Both the position numbers and the translations under genes were made by a program. The notes under the pieces were generated by a model, which saw only the letters and a list, made by a program, of their open reading frames with translations, had not been told where the DNA came from and did no database searches. A stretch of 64,000 nt of DNA from Salininema proteolyticum (GTDB lineage: Bacteria > Actinomycetota > Actinomycetes > Mycobacteriales > Micromonosporaceae): contig NZ_JBHUNX010000001.1 in assembly GCF_042685645.1 (NCBI RefSeq), positions 248,001 through 312,000 of the forward strand. Reading direction: 5' to 3'. Below, one piece after another: positions 35,369 through 45,400 of this stretch. Position 1 is the stretch's first letter. Every line of letters begins with the position of its first letter.

Positions 35369-37294
35369 ATGACAGCACAGACACTGGCCCACGCCGGCAT
35401 GACCTACTCCGACCCGACCGGGATCCTCGCCCACACCTGGCTCCTGATCGCCCTGCCCGCCTTCGGCGCGGCCGTCCTCCTCCTCACCGGGAAGGCGGCC
35501 GACCGCTGGGGGCACTGGCTCGGCGTCGCCACCGTCGCCGCGGCCTTCGGGCTCGGCCTGGCGCAGACGCTTGAACTGGCCGGGCTGGACGCCAAGAGCG
35601 TCCACACCGACCTCTACACGTTCCTGTCCGTGGGCGGGACCGACATGGAGGCCTCCCTCCTGTTCGACCCGCTGAGCGCCGCCTTCGTCCTCCTCATCAC
35701 GGGAGTCGGCGCGCTCATCCACCTCTACGCCGTCGGATACATGTCCCACGACCCCGACCGGCGTAAGTTCTTCGCCTACTTCAACCTGTTCGTCGCGGCC
35801 ATGCTCGTCCTGGTCCTCGGCGGCAACTACCTCATGACCTTCATCGGCTGGGAGGGCGTCGGACTGGCGTCGTACCTGCTGATCTCGTTCTGGCAGTGGA
35901 AGCCCGCGGCGGCCACCGCCGGCAAGAAGGCCTTCCTCGCCAACCGCGTCGCCGACGTCGGCTTCCTCATCGCCCTGTTCGCGATGGTCGCCGCGTTCGG
36001 GACGCTCGACTTCTCCGCCATCGAGGCCGACGCCTCGGGGCTGTCCACCGGCATGGCCCTCCTCATCGGGCTCAGCCTCCTCGCCGCCGCCTGCGGCAAG
36101 AGCGGCCAGTTCCCGTTCCAGACGTGGCTGCCCGACGCCATGGAGGGCCCCACGCCCGTCTCGGCGCTCATCCACGCCGCGACCATGGTCACCGCCGGGG
36201 TCTACCTCATCGCGCGCAGCCACGTCCTGTTCAGCCTCAACGAGACCGTCCAACTGGCCGTCGTCTCCATCGGGGCGCTCACGCTGCTCTTCGGCGCGAT
36301 CGTCGGCTGCGCCAAGGACGACATCAAACGCGTCCTGGCCTGGTCGACCGTCAGCCAGATCGGCTACATGTTCCTCGCCGTCGGACTCGGCGGCGGAGCC
36401 ATCGTCCTCGGACTGGTCCACCTGCTGGCCCACGGCTTCTTCAAGGCCAACCTGTTCCTCGGCTCCGGCTCGGTCATGCACGCCATGAACGACCAGACCG
36501 ACATCCGCCGCTTCGGCGGACTCTGGAGGAAGATGCCCTGGACCTACGCCACCTTCGCCGCCGGATGGCTCGCCATCATCGGCATGTGGCCCGCCTCCGG
36601 CTACTTCTCCAAGGACCCGATCATCTACGCCGCCTTCGCCGAAGGCGGCGTCCGGGGATGGATCCTCGGCGGAGCGGCCCTCCTCGGCGCCGCCCTGACG
36701 GCCTTCTACATGACCCGCCTGTTCGTCCTCACCTTCCACGGCCCCAAGCGGTGGACCGAGGACGTCCACCCGCACGAGAGCCCCGCCGTCATGGTCGGCC
36801 CCCTGGTCGTCCTCGGCATCGGCTCCCTCGGCGGCGGCTACCTGCTCTACAAGTACATGCCGGCCTGGTTCGAGCCCGTCTTCGCGGCCAACCCGGAGAC
36901 GATCCACGGACCGCTCTCCCACCTCCAGGTCACCGTCATGACCATGGTCGCCGTCGTCGGATCCGCCGCCCTCGCCTGGTGGTACTTCCGCTCCGGCACC
37001 GACGAGGCGCCCCAGCCGGCCTCCCTCCCCGTCCGCGCCGCCCGCGCCGACCTCGGGGGAGAACTGGTCAACAAGGCCCTCTTCGAAAGGCCGAGCGTCT
37101 TCACCGCCCGCGCCTCCGTCGCCTTCGACGCCCGCGGGATCGACGGGATCGTCAACGGCCTCTCGGCCGCCGTCGGCGGCATCTCCCGGCGGGCCCTCGG
37201 CCTGCAGACGGGATACGTCCGCTCCTATGCCCTGTCCGTCCTATCCGGCGCCGTCCTCGTGCTCGCCGGCCTGATGGTGGTGATATTCCAATGA
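35369..37294 (+). CDS. nuoL: NADH-quinone oxidoreductase subunit L
   Basis: The 641-residue antiporter-like subunit forms the distal proton channel and the lateral helix. Key charged residues are visible: Glu in FIGWEGVGLASYLLISFWQWK, Lys in AAACGKSGQFPFQTWLPDAMEGPTPVSALIHAATMV, and HLLAHGFFKANLFLGSGSVMHAM. The C-terminal stretch (VARASVAFDARGIDGIVNGL-like region and the last helix) corresponds to the lateral arm helix. An AGGAAGG site lies upstream of the ATG. The stop overlaps the nuoM ATG as ATGA. Confidence 0.96.
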   Translation: MTAQTLAHAGMTYSDPTGILAHTWLLIALPAFGAAVLLLTGKAADRWGHWLGVATVAAAFGLGLAQTLELAGLDAKSVHTDLYTFLSVGGTDMEASLLFDPLSAAFVLLITGVGALIHLYAVGYMSHDPDRRKFFAYFNLFVAAMLVLVLGGNYLMTFIGWEGVGLASYLLISFWQWKPAAATAGKKAFLANRVADVGFLIALFAMVAAFGTLDFSAIEADASGLSTGMALLIGLSLLAAACGKSGQFPFQTWLPDAMEGPTPVSALIHAATMVTAGVYLIARSHVLFSLNETVQLAVVSIGALTLLFGAIVGCAKDDIKRVLAWSTVSQIGYMFLAVGLGGGAIVLGLVHLLAHGFFKANLFLGSGSVMHAMNDQTDIRRFGGLWRKMPWTYATFAAGWLAIIGMWPASGYFSKDPIIYAAFAEGGVRGWILGGAALLGAALTAFYMTRLFVLTFHGPKRWTEDVHPHESPAVMVGPLVVLGIGSLGGGYLLYKYMPAWFEPVFAANPETIHGPLSHLQVTVMTMVAVVGSAALAWWYFRSGTDEAPQPASLPVRAARADLGGELVNKALFERPSVFTARASVAFDARGIDGIVNGLSAAVGGISRRALGLQTGYVRSYALSVLSGAVLVLAGLMVVIFQ

Positions 37295-38832
37295 TTCTCA
37301 CCGGAATCGTGGCGCTGCCCGCCCTGGGCGCGCTCGCCGTCGCGCTGGTCCCGAGGACCAGACCGAACGCGGCGAAATGGCTGGCCCTCACGATCGCCAT
37401 CGCCACCGCGGCGCTGGCGGCCGGGGCGGCCCTCCAGTTCGACTACGCCGAAGGGGCCGCCTGGCTCCAGCTGACCGAGACCTACGCGTGGATCCCCGCC
37501 TGGGACCTCAACTTCTCCTGGGGGATCGACGGGATCGCGCTGATCCTCGTCCTCCTCACCGGGGGGCTCACGCCCATCGCGATGCTGGCCGCCTGGCGCG
37601 ACCTCAACGCGGTCAAGCGCTCGGTCCCCGCGTTCTTCGCGCTGACCCTCGCCCTGGAGGCGAGCATGCTGGCGACCTTCCTGTCGGCCAACGTGCTCCT
37701 GTTCTACATCTTCTTCGAGGTCATGCTCGTGCCGATGTACTTCCTCATCGGCTCCTACGGGACCGGGCAGCGCCGCCAGTACGCGGCGGTCAAGTTCTTC
37801 CTCTACTCCTTCGTCGGCGGCCTGTTCATGCTCGTCGCCGTCATCGGAGTGTGGGTCGCCTCCGGCGGAGTCTTCGAGTGGGCCGCCCTCGTCGGCGCCG
37901 ACGAGCAGGAGGCCGCCCTCCAACTCGGAGCGGGCAGCCTCCAGAACTGGCTGTTCCTCGGCTTCTTCCTCGCCTTCGCGATCAAGGCGCCGTTCTTCCC
38001 GTTCCACACCTGGCTGCCCGACGCCGGCGGCGCCGCGCCCGCCGCGATAGCCGCGCTCCTCGTCGGCGTCATGGACAAGATCGGCACGTTCGCCATCCTG
38101 CGCTACGCCCTGCCGATGTTCCCCGACGCCGTCGAGACCTTCGCGCCCTGGGTGATCGCCATGAGCGTCATCGGCATCCTATACGCCGCCTTCGTCGCCA
38201 TCGGGCAGCGGGACCTCAAACGCCTGGTCGCCTACACCTCGATCGCGCACTTCGGGTTCATCGGACTGGGCATCTTCGTGTTCACGACCTCCGCCGCCAC
38301 CGGAGCCGTCCTCTACATGTTCAACCACGGCCTGGCCACCGGACTGCTGTTCATCGTCGTCGGCATGCTCACCATGCGGCGCGGGTCCTCCCAGATCAGC
38401 GACTACGGCGGGGCCGCCAAGACCCTGCCGCTCCTGGCCGGGGTGTTCCTCTTCGCCGGACTGGCCTCGCTCTCGCTCCCGGGCACCGCCCCGTTCGTCA
38501 GCGAGTTCATGGTCCTGCTCGGCGCCTTCAGCGTCAACGAGCCCGTCGCGATCGTCGCGACCCTCGGGATCATCCTCGCCGCCGCCTATGTGCTGTGGAT
38601 GTACCAGCGGACCATGCAGGGCGACCGGAACCACCGGCTCGACAAGCTGCCCGCCATGAAGCGCGACCTCACCATCCGCGAGAAGGCGCTCGTCGCGCCC
38701 CTCGTCGTCGCCATCCTCGCCTTCGGGTTCTACCCGCAGCCGATCGTCGACATGGTGGAACCGGCCGTGGGGCACACCCTCACCTATATCGAATCCGCCG
38801 ACCCGGACTCGGTTCCGTCCGCCCAAGACTAG
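37291..38832 (+). CDS. nuoM: NADH-quinone oxidoreductase subunit M
   Basis: The 513-residue antiporter-like proton-pumping subunit has about 14 helices. The conserved Glu is in FFEVMLVPMYFLIGSYG near 144, and the key Lys is in FAIKAPFFPFHTWLPDAGGAAPAA near 230. KRLVAYTSIAHFGFIGLG and MFNHGLATGLLFIVVGM carry the other channel residues. The ATG overlaps the nuoL stop. A 12-bp gap with AGGAGAG precedes nuoN. Confidence 0.96.
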   Translation: MILTGIVALPALGALAVALVPRTRPNAAKWLALTIAIATAALAAGAALQFDYAEGAAWLQLTETYAWIPAWDLNFSWGIDGIALILVLLTGGLTPIAMLAAWRDLNAVKRSVPAFFALTLALEASMLATFLSANVLLFYIFFEVMLVPMYFLIGSYGTGQRRQYAAVKFFLYSFVGGLFMLVAVIGVWVASGGVFEWAALVGADEQEAALQLGAGSLQNWLFLGFFLAFAIKAPFFPFHTWLPDAGGAAPAAIAALLVGVMDKIGTFAILRYALPMFPDAVETFAPWVIAMSVIGILYAAFVAIGQRDLKRLVAYTSIAHFGFIGLGIFVFTTSAATGAVLYMFNHGLATGLLFIVVGMLTMRRGSSQISDYGGAAKTLPLLAGVFLFAGLASLSLPGTAPFVSEFMVLLGAFSVNEPVAIVATLGIILAAAYVLWMYQRTMQGDRNHRLDKLPAMKRDLTIREKALVAPLVVAILAFGFYPQPIVDMVEPAVGHTLTYIESADPDSVPSAQD

Positions 38833-38844
38833 GAGAGACTCTCC

Positions 38845-40425
38845 ATGGAGACCATCATCGAATGGGACGCGATAGCTCCCGTCATCGCCATCTTCACGGC
38901 GGGGTTCGTCGGGCTGCTGGTCGAGACCTTCGTCCGCTCCAAGAAGGACCCCGAGGGGACGGCCCTGTGGCGCTCCCGCATCCAACTGTCCCTCGGCCTG
39001 GCGGCCATCGCCCTGTCCATCGGCTTCATCGCCGGGCAGTGGGGGCGTGAGACCACCGCGTTCAACATGGCCCAGGACGGCGTGCTCGCCCGGCCGATCT
39101 TCTCCGCCTACATCGACGGACCCGGCCTCTTCCTGCAGGGGACCCTCCTGGTGCTGACCGCCGTGGCGCTCCTGTTCATCGCCGAGCAGCGCACCGTCAA
39201 GGGCGGCGACTTCGTCGCCCAGGCGGCCGTGGTGGCCGACTCCGAGGCGGACCTCCAGCAGCGCAAGCTCATCGGAGCCACCGAGATCTACCCGCTGACC
39301 ATGTTCGCGCTCACCGGGATGCTCGTCTTCGTCGTCGCCGGCGACCTGCTGACCATGTTCGTGGCCCTCGAACTCATGTCCATTCCGCTGTACCTGCTCT
39401 GCGGCATGGCCAAGCGCCGCCGGCTCGTCAGCCAGGAGGCCGCCTTCAAGTACTTCCTGCTGGGCGCGTTCTCCTCGGCGTTCTTCGTCTACGGCATGGC
39501 CATGCTCTACGGTTTCTCCGGAACCGTGGCGCTGGAGGGCATCGCCTACATGACGATGAACCCCGAACAGCCCGTCGTGCTGCTGTACATCGGCATCGCC
39601 ATGCTCGCCGTCGGCCTCCTCTTCAAGGCGGCCGCCGTCCCGTTCCACATGTGGACGCCCGACGTCTACACCGGGGCGCCCAGCGCGATCACGGCGCTCA
39701 TGGCCTCGACGGTCAAGGTCGCCGCCATCGGCGGAATGCTGCGCGTCTTCAACACGGCCTTCGCGCCGGAGTCGCAGAACTGGCACACCATCCTCACCAT
39801 CGTCGCCGTCGTGACCATGCTCGGCGGGGCGATCTGGGCGGTCACCCAGCGCAACATCAAGCGCCTGCTGGCCTACAGCTCCATCGCCAACGCGGGCTAC
39901 CTCCTCATCGGAGTGATCGCCCTCGGCGAGGCCGTCGGAGCGACCCTGTTCTACCTGGTCGCTTACGGCTTCACTGTGATCGCCGCCTTCGCGGTCGTCT
40001 CGCTCGTGCGCGACGGCGACAACGAGGCGACCGACCTGTCGCGGTGGGCGGGGCTGGGCAAGCACAACCCGCTGCTGGCCATCGTGGTCACCGTGCTCAT
40101 GCTCGCGCTCGCGGGAATCCCGTTCACCTCGGGCTTCACCGCGAAGTTCGGGCTCTTCGCCGCCGGCATAGGAGCGGGGGAGATCTGGCTGGTGATGGTG
40201 GCCGTGGTGTCCAGCGCGATCCTGGCGTTCCCGTACCTGCGGATCGTGGTGCTGATCTGGCTCAACGAGCCCGCCCCCGACGCCCCGCACGTCGCGCTGC
40301 CGAGCCCCATGGCCGGCGCCGTCGTGACGCTGGGGGTCGTGGCCACCCTGGTCCTCGGCCTGCTGCCGAGCACCCTGCTGGACTTGGCGAACAGCGCGTC
40401 GACGTTCCTGACGGTGGCCTCATGA
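38845..40425 (+). CDS. nuoN: NADH-quinone oxidoreductase subunit N
   Basis: The 526-residue third antiporter-like subunit closes the operon. Channel residues are in FVALELMSIPLYLLCGMAKR, FKAAAVPFHMWTPDVYTGAPSAITALMAST and KRLLAYSSIANAGYLLIGV. The protein ends shortly after SPMAGAVVTLGVVATLVLGLLPSTLLDLANSAS. A GC-rich terminator stands 28 bp after the stop. All 14 nuo genes are present in the canonical order and none is broken, so Complex I should be functional. Confidence 0.96.
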   Translation: METIIEWDAIAPVIAIFTAGFVGLLVETFVRSKKDPEGTALWRSRIQLSLGLAAIALSIGFIAGQWGRETTAFNMAQDGVLARPIFSAYIDGPGLFLQGTLLVLTAVALLFIAEQRTVKGGDFVAQAAVVADSEADLQQRKLIGATEIYPLTMFALTGMLVFVVAGDLLTMFVALELMSIPLYLLCGMAKRRRLVSQEAAFKYFLLGAFSSAFFVYGMAMLYGFSGTVALEGIAYMTMNPEQPVVLLYIGIAMLAVGLLFKAAAVPFHMWTPDVYTGAPSAITALMASTVKVAAIGGMLRVFNTAFAPESQNWHTILTIVAVVTMLGGAIWAVTQRNIKRLLAYSSIANAGYLLIGVIALGEAVGATLFYLVAYGFTVIAAFAVVSLVRDGDNEATDLSRWAGLGKHNPLLAIVVTVLMLALAGIPFTSGFTAKFGLFAAGIGAGEIWLVMVAVVSSAILAFPYLRIVVLIWLNEPAPDAPHVALPSPMAGAVVTLGVVATLVLGLLPSTLLDLANSASTFLTVAS

Positions 40426-40452
40426 CGGCCGCGCCTTAGCGAAGCGAAAGGA

Positions 40453-40479
40453 GGCCCGGCGGGCGAGTCCCGCCGGGCC
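40453..40479 (+). terminator. Terminator of the nuo operon
   Basis: A perfect 11-bp GC stem (GGCCCGGCGGG with its complement) with the 5-nt loop CGAGT follows nuoN. There is no long T tract, as is common for actinobacterial terminators. The convergent DUF6223-like gene ends nearby, so it may act in both directions. Confidence 0.85.
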
Positions 40480-40528
40480 CCACTCATGTCCGGGCCTGTG
40501 TGGACTCCGGTGAAGGTCTCTGTGCGGT

Positions 40529-40891
40529 CTACTCCGGTGCCCGCGTCGCGGACCTGGATCGGCGCAGGGCCCACCACCCGAGAACGGCGGCGCCCAGGCC
40601 GATCACCATGGCCACGACGGCACCGGCCCGGCCGTTGCCCGTACCGAGGCCTCCTTCGGCGGCCGCCAGGTTCCAGGCGCCGAAGGCCAGGGCGGCCAGA
40701 CCGGCTGCCACGGCGACCACGGCCGCCTGCCCGGCGAAGCCTCGGCCCTTCTTGAGCCGGTAGAGGGCCGTCCCGCCCATGGCGAAGCCGAACAGCGCGA
40801 TCAGCCCGGCGACGAGCGATCCGGCTCGGCCGTAGCCGGTACCGTAATCGGTGGCGGCCTGCAATACCGCCGCGATGTCGGTCGTGTCCAT
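40529..40891 (-). CDS. DUF6223-like small membrane protein
   Basis: The 120-residue protein has three or four membrane helices (about 24-44, 53-75 and 88-110). Two similar halves each contain a G-x-G-R-A-G motif at a helix start (YGRAGSLVAGLIALFGFAMGG and NGRAGAVVAMVIGLGAAVLGWW). This internal repeat resembles DUF6223 proteins of actinobacteria. The basic ends (RRSRSATRAPE) suggest a cytoplasmic C terminus. It is divergent from the histidine kinase gene. Function is unknown. Confidence 0.6.
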   Translation of the reverse strand: MDTTDIAAVLQAATDYGTGYGRAGSLVAGLIALFGFAMGGTALYRLKKGRGFAGQAAVVAVAAGLAALAFGAWNLAAAEGGLGTGNGRAGAVVAMVIGLGAAVLGWWALRRSRSATRAPE

Positions 40892-41073
40892 GGCGCTCTC
40901 CTTCTCTGCGTGCGTCCCTTTCCCCGATCATGTCCCCTCCCGGCGTCCCCGTCGTCCATCCCGCGTGGTCGATTTCGACTGCACCCGAGGAGGTACGCTA
41001 CCGCCGGGGCAGTAGGACGGCACTCCACCCAGCGTCCGATTCGGCGGGGGCCGAGCCGGACTAGGCTGGTCGC

Positions 41074-42198
41074 ATGAGGATTGAACTGTCCGGCCCCCGC
41101 CCCGACGTCCGGGACTGGCTGATCGGGACCGCCGTGGCGGCGGTGCTGGTCGTCGCCGCGGTGTCCGGGGGAGAAGCGGCGCCGGACCTCGGAGTGCTCG
41201 CGTACGTCCTGCTGATCGCCAGCGGTTTCGCCCTGGTCGCGGCTCGCCGGGCTCCGGTTCTCGTGCTGATCCTCATCGGGCTCTTCGCCCTCGGATACCA
41301 CGCGGCCGGGCTGGACGTCCCCCTGCTCGCCTACCTCTTCGCCGTCTACGCGGCGGTGCGGTCTGGCAACAGGTTCGTGACCATCGTCGTCTCGGTGGCA
41401 GTCCTGGCGGCGCTGCCTCTGGCCGCCTACGCCGCCGGGCGGCACGAGGTCGGCGCGGCGTTCGACCAGGCCCGCAGCTCCCTGGAGATCGCGTGGCTGC
41501 TCGCCGCCGGCGCCGCGGGCGAGGCGCTGCGCCAGGCCGAGAAGCGCGCGGACGAGGCCGAGCGGACCAGGGAAGAGGCGATGCGCCACCGGGCCGACCA
41601 GGAACGCCTGCACATCGCCCGGGAACTGCACGACTCCCTGACGCACCAGATCTCGGTCATCAAGGTGCAGACCGAGGTGGCCGTCCACTTGGCGCGCAAG
41701 AGGGGCGAGGAGATTCCCGACGCGCTGTCGGCCATTCGGACCGCCGGCAGCGAGGCCAACCGCGAACTCCGGGCGACTCTGGAGGCCCTGCGCGACGAGG
41801 ACGCCGCAGGCCCCAGGGGAGTGGACGACATAGCGAACCTGGTGGAGCAGACCCGGTCGATGGGCCTGGACGCCGCCCTGACCGTGGAGGGCCGGGAGCG
41901 CGACGTCTCTGCCGCCGTGGGCAGGACGGCCTACCGGATCGTCCAGGAGGCGCTCACCAACACCGCCAGGCACGCCCGGGCCGACACGGCGTCGGTCGTG
42001 CTGGACTACCGGCCGGAGTCCCTGGTCGTCAGGGTCGACGACGACGGCGGTGCCGAGCCGGAGGCCGTGGTCGAGCCCGGTTTCGGCCTGACCGGGATGA
42101 ACGAGCGGGTGTCGGCGCTCGGAGGGACCGTGGTCGCCGCGCCTCGGAGAGGGGGCGGGTTCCGGGTGGAGGCGGAGTTGCCGGCGGGCAGGTCCTGA
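41074..42198 (+). CDS. NarL-type sensor histidine kinase (orphan)
   Basis: The 374-residue membrane kinase should autophosphorylate on His in ERLHIARELHDSLTHQISVI (HisKA_3, near residue 189). The N-terminal half has four or five helices with very short loops, so the sensor is probably intramembrane. A basic coiled coil (AEKRADEAERTREEAMRHRAD) leads to the dimerisation domain. The HATPase_c domain shows the N box VQEALTNTARHARA, VDDDGG, and GFGLTGMNERVSALGG. TAGGCT 7 nt before the ATG suggests a leaderless transcript. No LuxR-type response regulator follows, which is unusual for this class; the partner must be encoded elsewhere. Confidence 0.9.
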   Translation: MRIELSGPRPDVRDWLIGTAVAAVLVVAAVSGGEAAPDLGVLAYVLLIASGFALVAARRAPVLVLILIGLFALGYHAAGLDVPLLAYLFAVYAAVRSGNRFVTIVVSVAVLAALPLAAYAAGRHEVGAAFDQARSSLEIAWLLAAGAAGEALRQAEKRADEAERTREEAMRHRADQERLHIARELHDSLTHQISVIKVQTEVAVHLARKRGEEIPDALSAIRTAGSEANRELRATLEALRDEDAAGPRGVDDIANLVEQTRSMGLDAALTVEGRERDVSAAVGRTAYRIVQEALTNTARHARADTASVVLDYRPESLVVRVDDDGGAEPEAVVEPGFGLTGMNERVSALGGTVVAAPRRGGGFRVEAELPAGRS

Positions 42199-42474
42199 CA
42201 CGGGGACCGGGGCGAACGCCGGCTCGGGGACCGCGGTGACCCGTGCGTGAACGGACGGCGAATCATCGGCGGGACGGAAAGGGGCTGCCGGCACGGGCGC
42301 TTCACGTTGCGAGGTCGGAGCTTCGGGCCGTCGATTGGCCACGCGCCCAGGACATTCCATAGTGTCACCCGTCACTGCAATGAGGGCGAAACTCATTCAT
42401 GATTATGGGCATCTCGAAAGCATGTCAATACGTCGCGCCACCTGCGTCGACGTTCACAGACACAAAGGACCGTG

Positions 42475-45400
42475 ATGTCTGCAGACACCGACCCGAACCC
42501 CATGCCGCCCCTGGCCACCGCCGCGGAGGGCATCTACACGGGACAACAGCTGAACCCCGGCTACAACGGATACTGGACCGGCGAGGCCATCGAGCTGACC
42601 GGCGAGGTGGACGTCCCCAGGCTCGTCCGCGCCGTGGCCGACACCCTCACCGCGGCCGAAACCCTCCACACCGTCTGCGTCGACCGCGACGGAGAACCCG
42701 CGATGAGCCTCGAACACCGGCGGGACTTCACTCCCGACGTCGTCGACCTCTCCGACCACGAGGACCCCGCCGCCGCGGCCTTCACCGCCATGGCCCAACT
42801 CCGCGACGAGCCCGCCGACCTGCACACCGGGCCCCTGTTCACCTCCGCCGTCTACACCGCCCCCGGGCGGGCCTGGTGGTACGTCCAGAGCCACCACCTC
42901 ACCGCCGACGGATACTCCTACACGCTCCTGTACCGGCAGGCCGCCGCCCGCTACAACGGGGAGTACGGTCCGGACACGGCGTTCGGGTCCCTCCACGCCG
43001 TCCTGGCCGAGGACCGGGCCTACGCGCGAGGACCGCAGCGGGACGCCGACCGGGAGTTCTGGAGCGAGCTCCTCCGCGGCCACGACGCGCGCGGTCTCTC
43101 CGACCGCACCGCACCGCCGCACAACGGGCAGCTCCGGCTCACAGTCCCCCTTCCTGGGACCGCGCTCGAAAAGGCCGGCAGGGCCCGGTGGCCCCACCGG
43201 CTCATGGCGGGAACCGCGGCCGTCCTCCACCGGGAACGCGGCGTCACCCGTCCCGTCCTCGGCGTCCCCGTGTCCAACAGGCGCGGACCGGCCCTGAAGA
43301 ACACGCCCTCCATGACCATGAACATGATCCCGGTGCCCGTCGCCGTCACCGCCGGGGCCACCGTCGACGACCTCGCGAACGACATCGCGGCGACCCTGGC
43401 GCGGACCCGGCCGCACCGCCGCTACCGCTACGAGTGGATGCGCCGCGACCTGGGGCTCTCACCCGTGAACGACCGGCTTTTCAGCCCGCTCGTCAACGTC
43501 ATGCCGTTCGCCGTCCCCCCGGCCTTCCACGGCTGCGAGACGCGCTCGCGCCACATCACCACCGGTCCCGTCGACGACGTGAGCGTCACGGCGCGCTCCC
43601 CGAGGGAAGTCATTCTGGAGGCCAACCCGCGCAACCACACCGATGACGACCTCGCCGCCATGGGCGAAGCGATCACCAAGGCCCTGGCGGAGACGCCACG
43701 AACCGTCGGCCGGTGGACCGCCCTGCCGCACAGCGAACCCGCCCCGGCGCCGCCCCTGTCGCGGCGCCTCGACGAGCTGGCGGACACCCGGCCCGACCGC
43801 GTCGCCGTCCAGGAGGGCGACCACACCCTGACCTACACGGCGCTCCGCGACGAAGCCGAAGGCCTGGCGGGAACGCTCATCGACCGGGGCGTCGGCACCG
43901 GTGACATCGTCGCCCTCCGCATGCCACGCGGCATCGACGCCGTCCTGACCATGCTGGCCGTCCACTACGCCGGAGCGGCCTACCTCCCACTCGACCCCTG
44001 CGCGGCCCCCGACCGGACCGAGACCATTCTGGAGGAGGCGAAACCGGCCCTCGTCCTCACCGAGAAACCGGCACCCTCCTCCCGAAGGCGGCGCGACCCC
44101 GGGCCGACCGCCTACGTCGTCTACACCTCCGGCTCCACCGGCCGCCCCAAAGGCGTCCGCGTCCCCCAGAACGCCCGCGACTACTTCCTCCGAGCGGCGG
44201 TCGACCGTTACGGCCTCACCGCCGAGGACCGGGTCCTCCAGTTCGCGCCCCTCCAGTTCGACACGCACGTCGAAGAGGTCTTCGGCACCCTCGCCGCCGG
44301 AGCGTGCCTCGTCATCCGGGACGAGTCGGCGACGGAGTCCCTCGGCCGCTTCGCCGAGTCCCTCAACGAACAGGGCATCACCATCCTGGACCTCCCCACC
44401 GCCTACTGGCACGAGTTCGCCCACGCCGTCGCCGCCGGTAGGCTGACCTGCCCGCCCGCCCTGCGCACGGTGGTCATCGGGGGCGAGGCCGTCTCGGAGG
44501 CCCGAGTCCGGCAGTGGCACGACGCCGTGGGAACCGACGTCCGCCTCATCAACACCTACGGCCCCACCGAGGCCACCGTCGTCTGCCTCGCTGCCGACCT
44601 GACGCCCGGAGACGAGGTGACACTCGGCGAACCCCTCCGCGGCGTGCGCGCGGCGGTCGGCCCCGGCGGCGAGCTGTACCTTGCCGGGCCGGGGCTGGCC
44701 TCGGGATACGTATCCCCGACCGAACGGTTCACCACCGACGTGCGCGGTGAGGCCTGGTACCCGACCGGCGACCTCGTGCGGATCGGCGCCGACGGCCGAG
44801 TCTCCTACGCGGGCAGGAAGGACGACGAGGTGAAGATCTCCGGCCACCGCATCCAGCCCCGGGAGGTGGAGGCCGTCCTGCTGAGCCACCGGGACGTGGT
44901 CGAGGCGGCCGTGGTCGTCTCGCGGACGGGCGCTCGAAAATCCCTGACCGCCTACGTGAGCGGGACGGCGGACCCGGAGGATCTGCGCTCGCATGTGGAG
45001 GACCGCCTCCCCGCGCCCGCGCGTCCGCGCCTGTTGGCTGTCGAGGGAGCCCTGCCCAGGACGCCCAACGGGAAGATCGACCACAAGGCCCTGCGTTCGC
45101 CTGCCGACGAGGCCGCAGCGGTACCCCGCAATGCGATGGAGGAGGCCGTGGCGGCCGTGTTCGAGGAGGTCCTCGAACGCCCCCTGCCGGACTTGCACGC
45201 CGACTTCTTCCACTGCGGAGGGACGTCGCTCCTGGCGGTCGCGGTGGAGGTCCGTTTGAGCGAGAGGCTCGAGCGCGACGTCACCGCCTCCGACGTGCTG
45301 CACCACCCCACCATCGCCGGGCTCGCCGCGCACCTCGACGGCCGGGGCCCCGAGCCGGAGAGCGCCGTCGACGACGACGTGGCGTGGAATCCGCCGCCCG

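Noticed and set aside
29858..40290. Long open frames antisense to nuoG, nuoJ-L and nuoM-N
   Set aside because: High third-position GC keeps the reverse frames open. Their translations are rich in R, G, A and P and show no domains, while the sense strand carries complete nuo genes.
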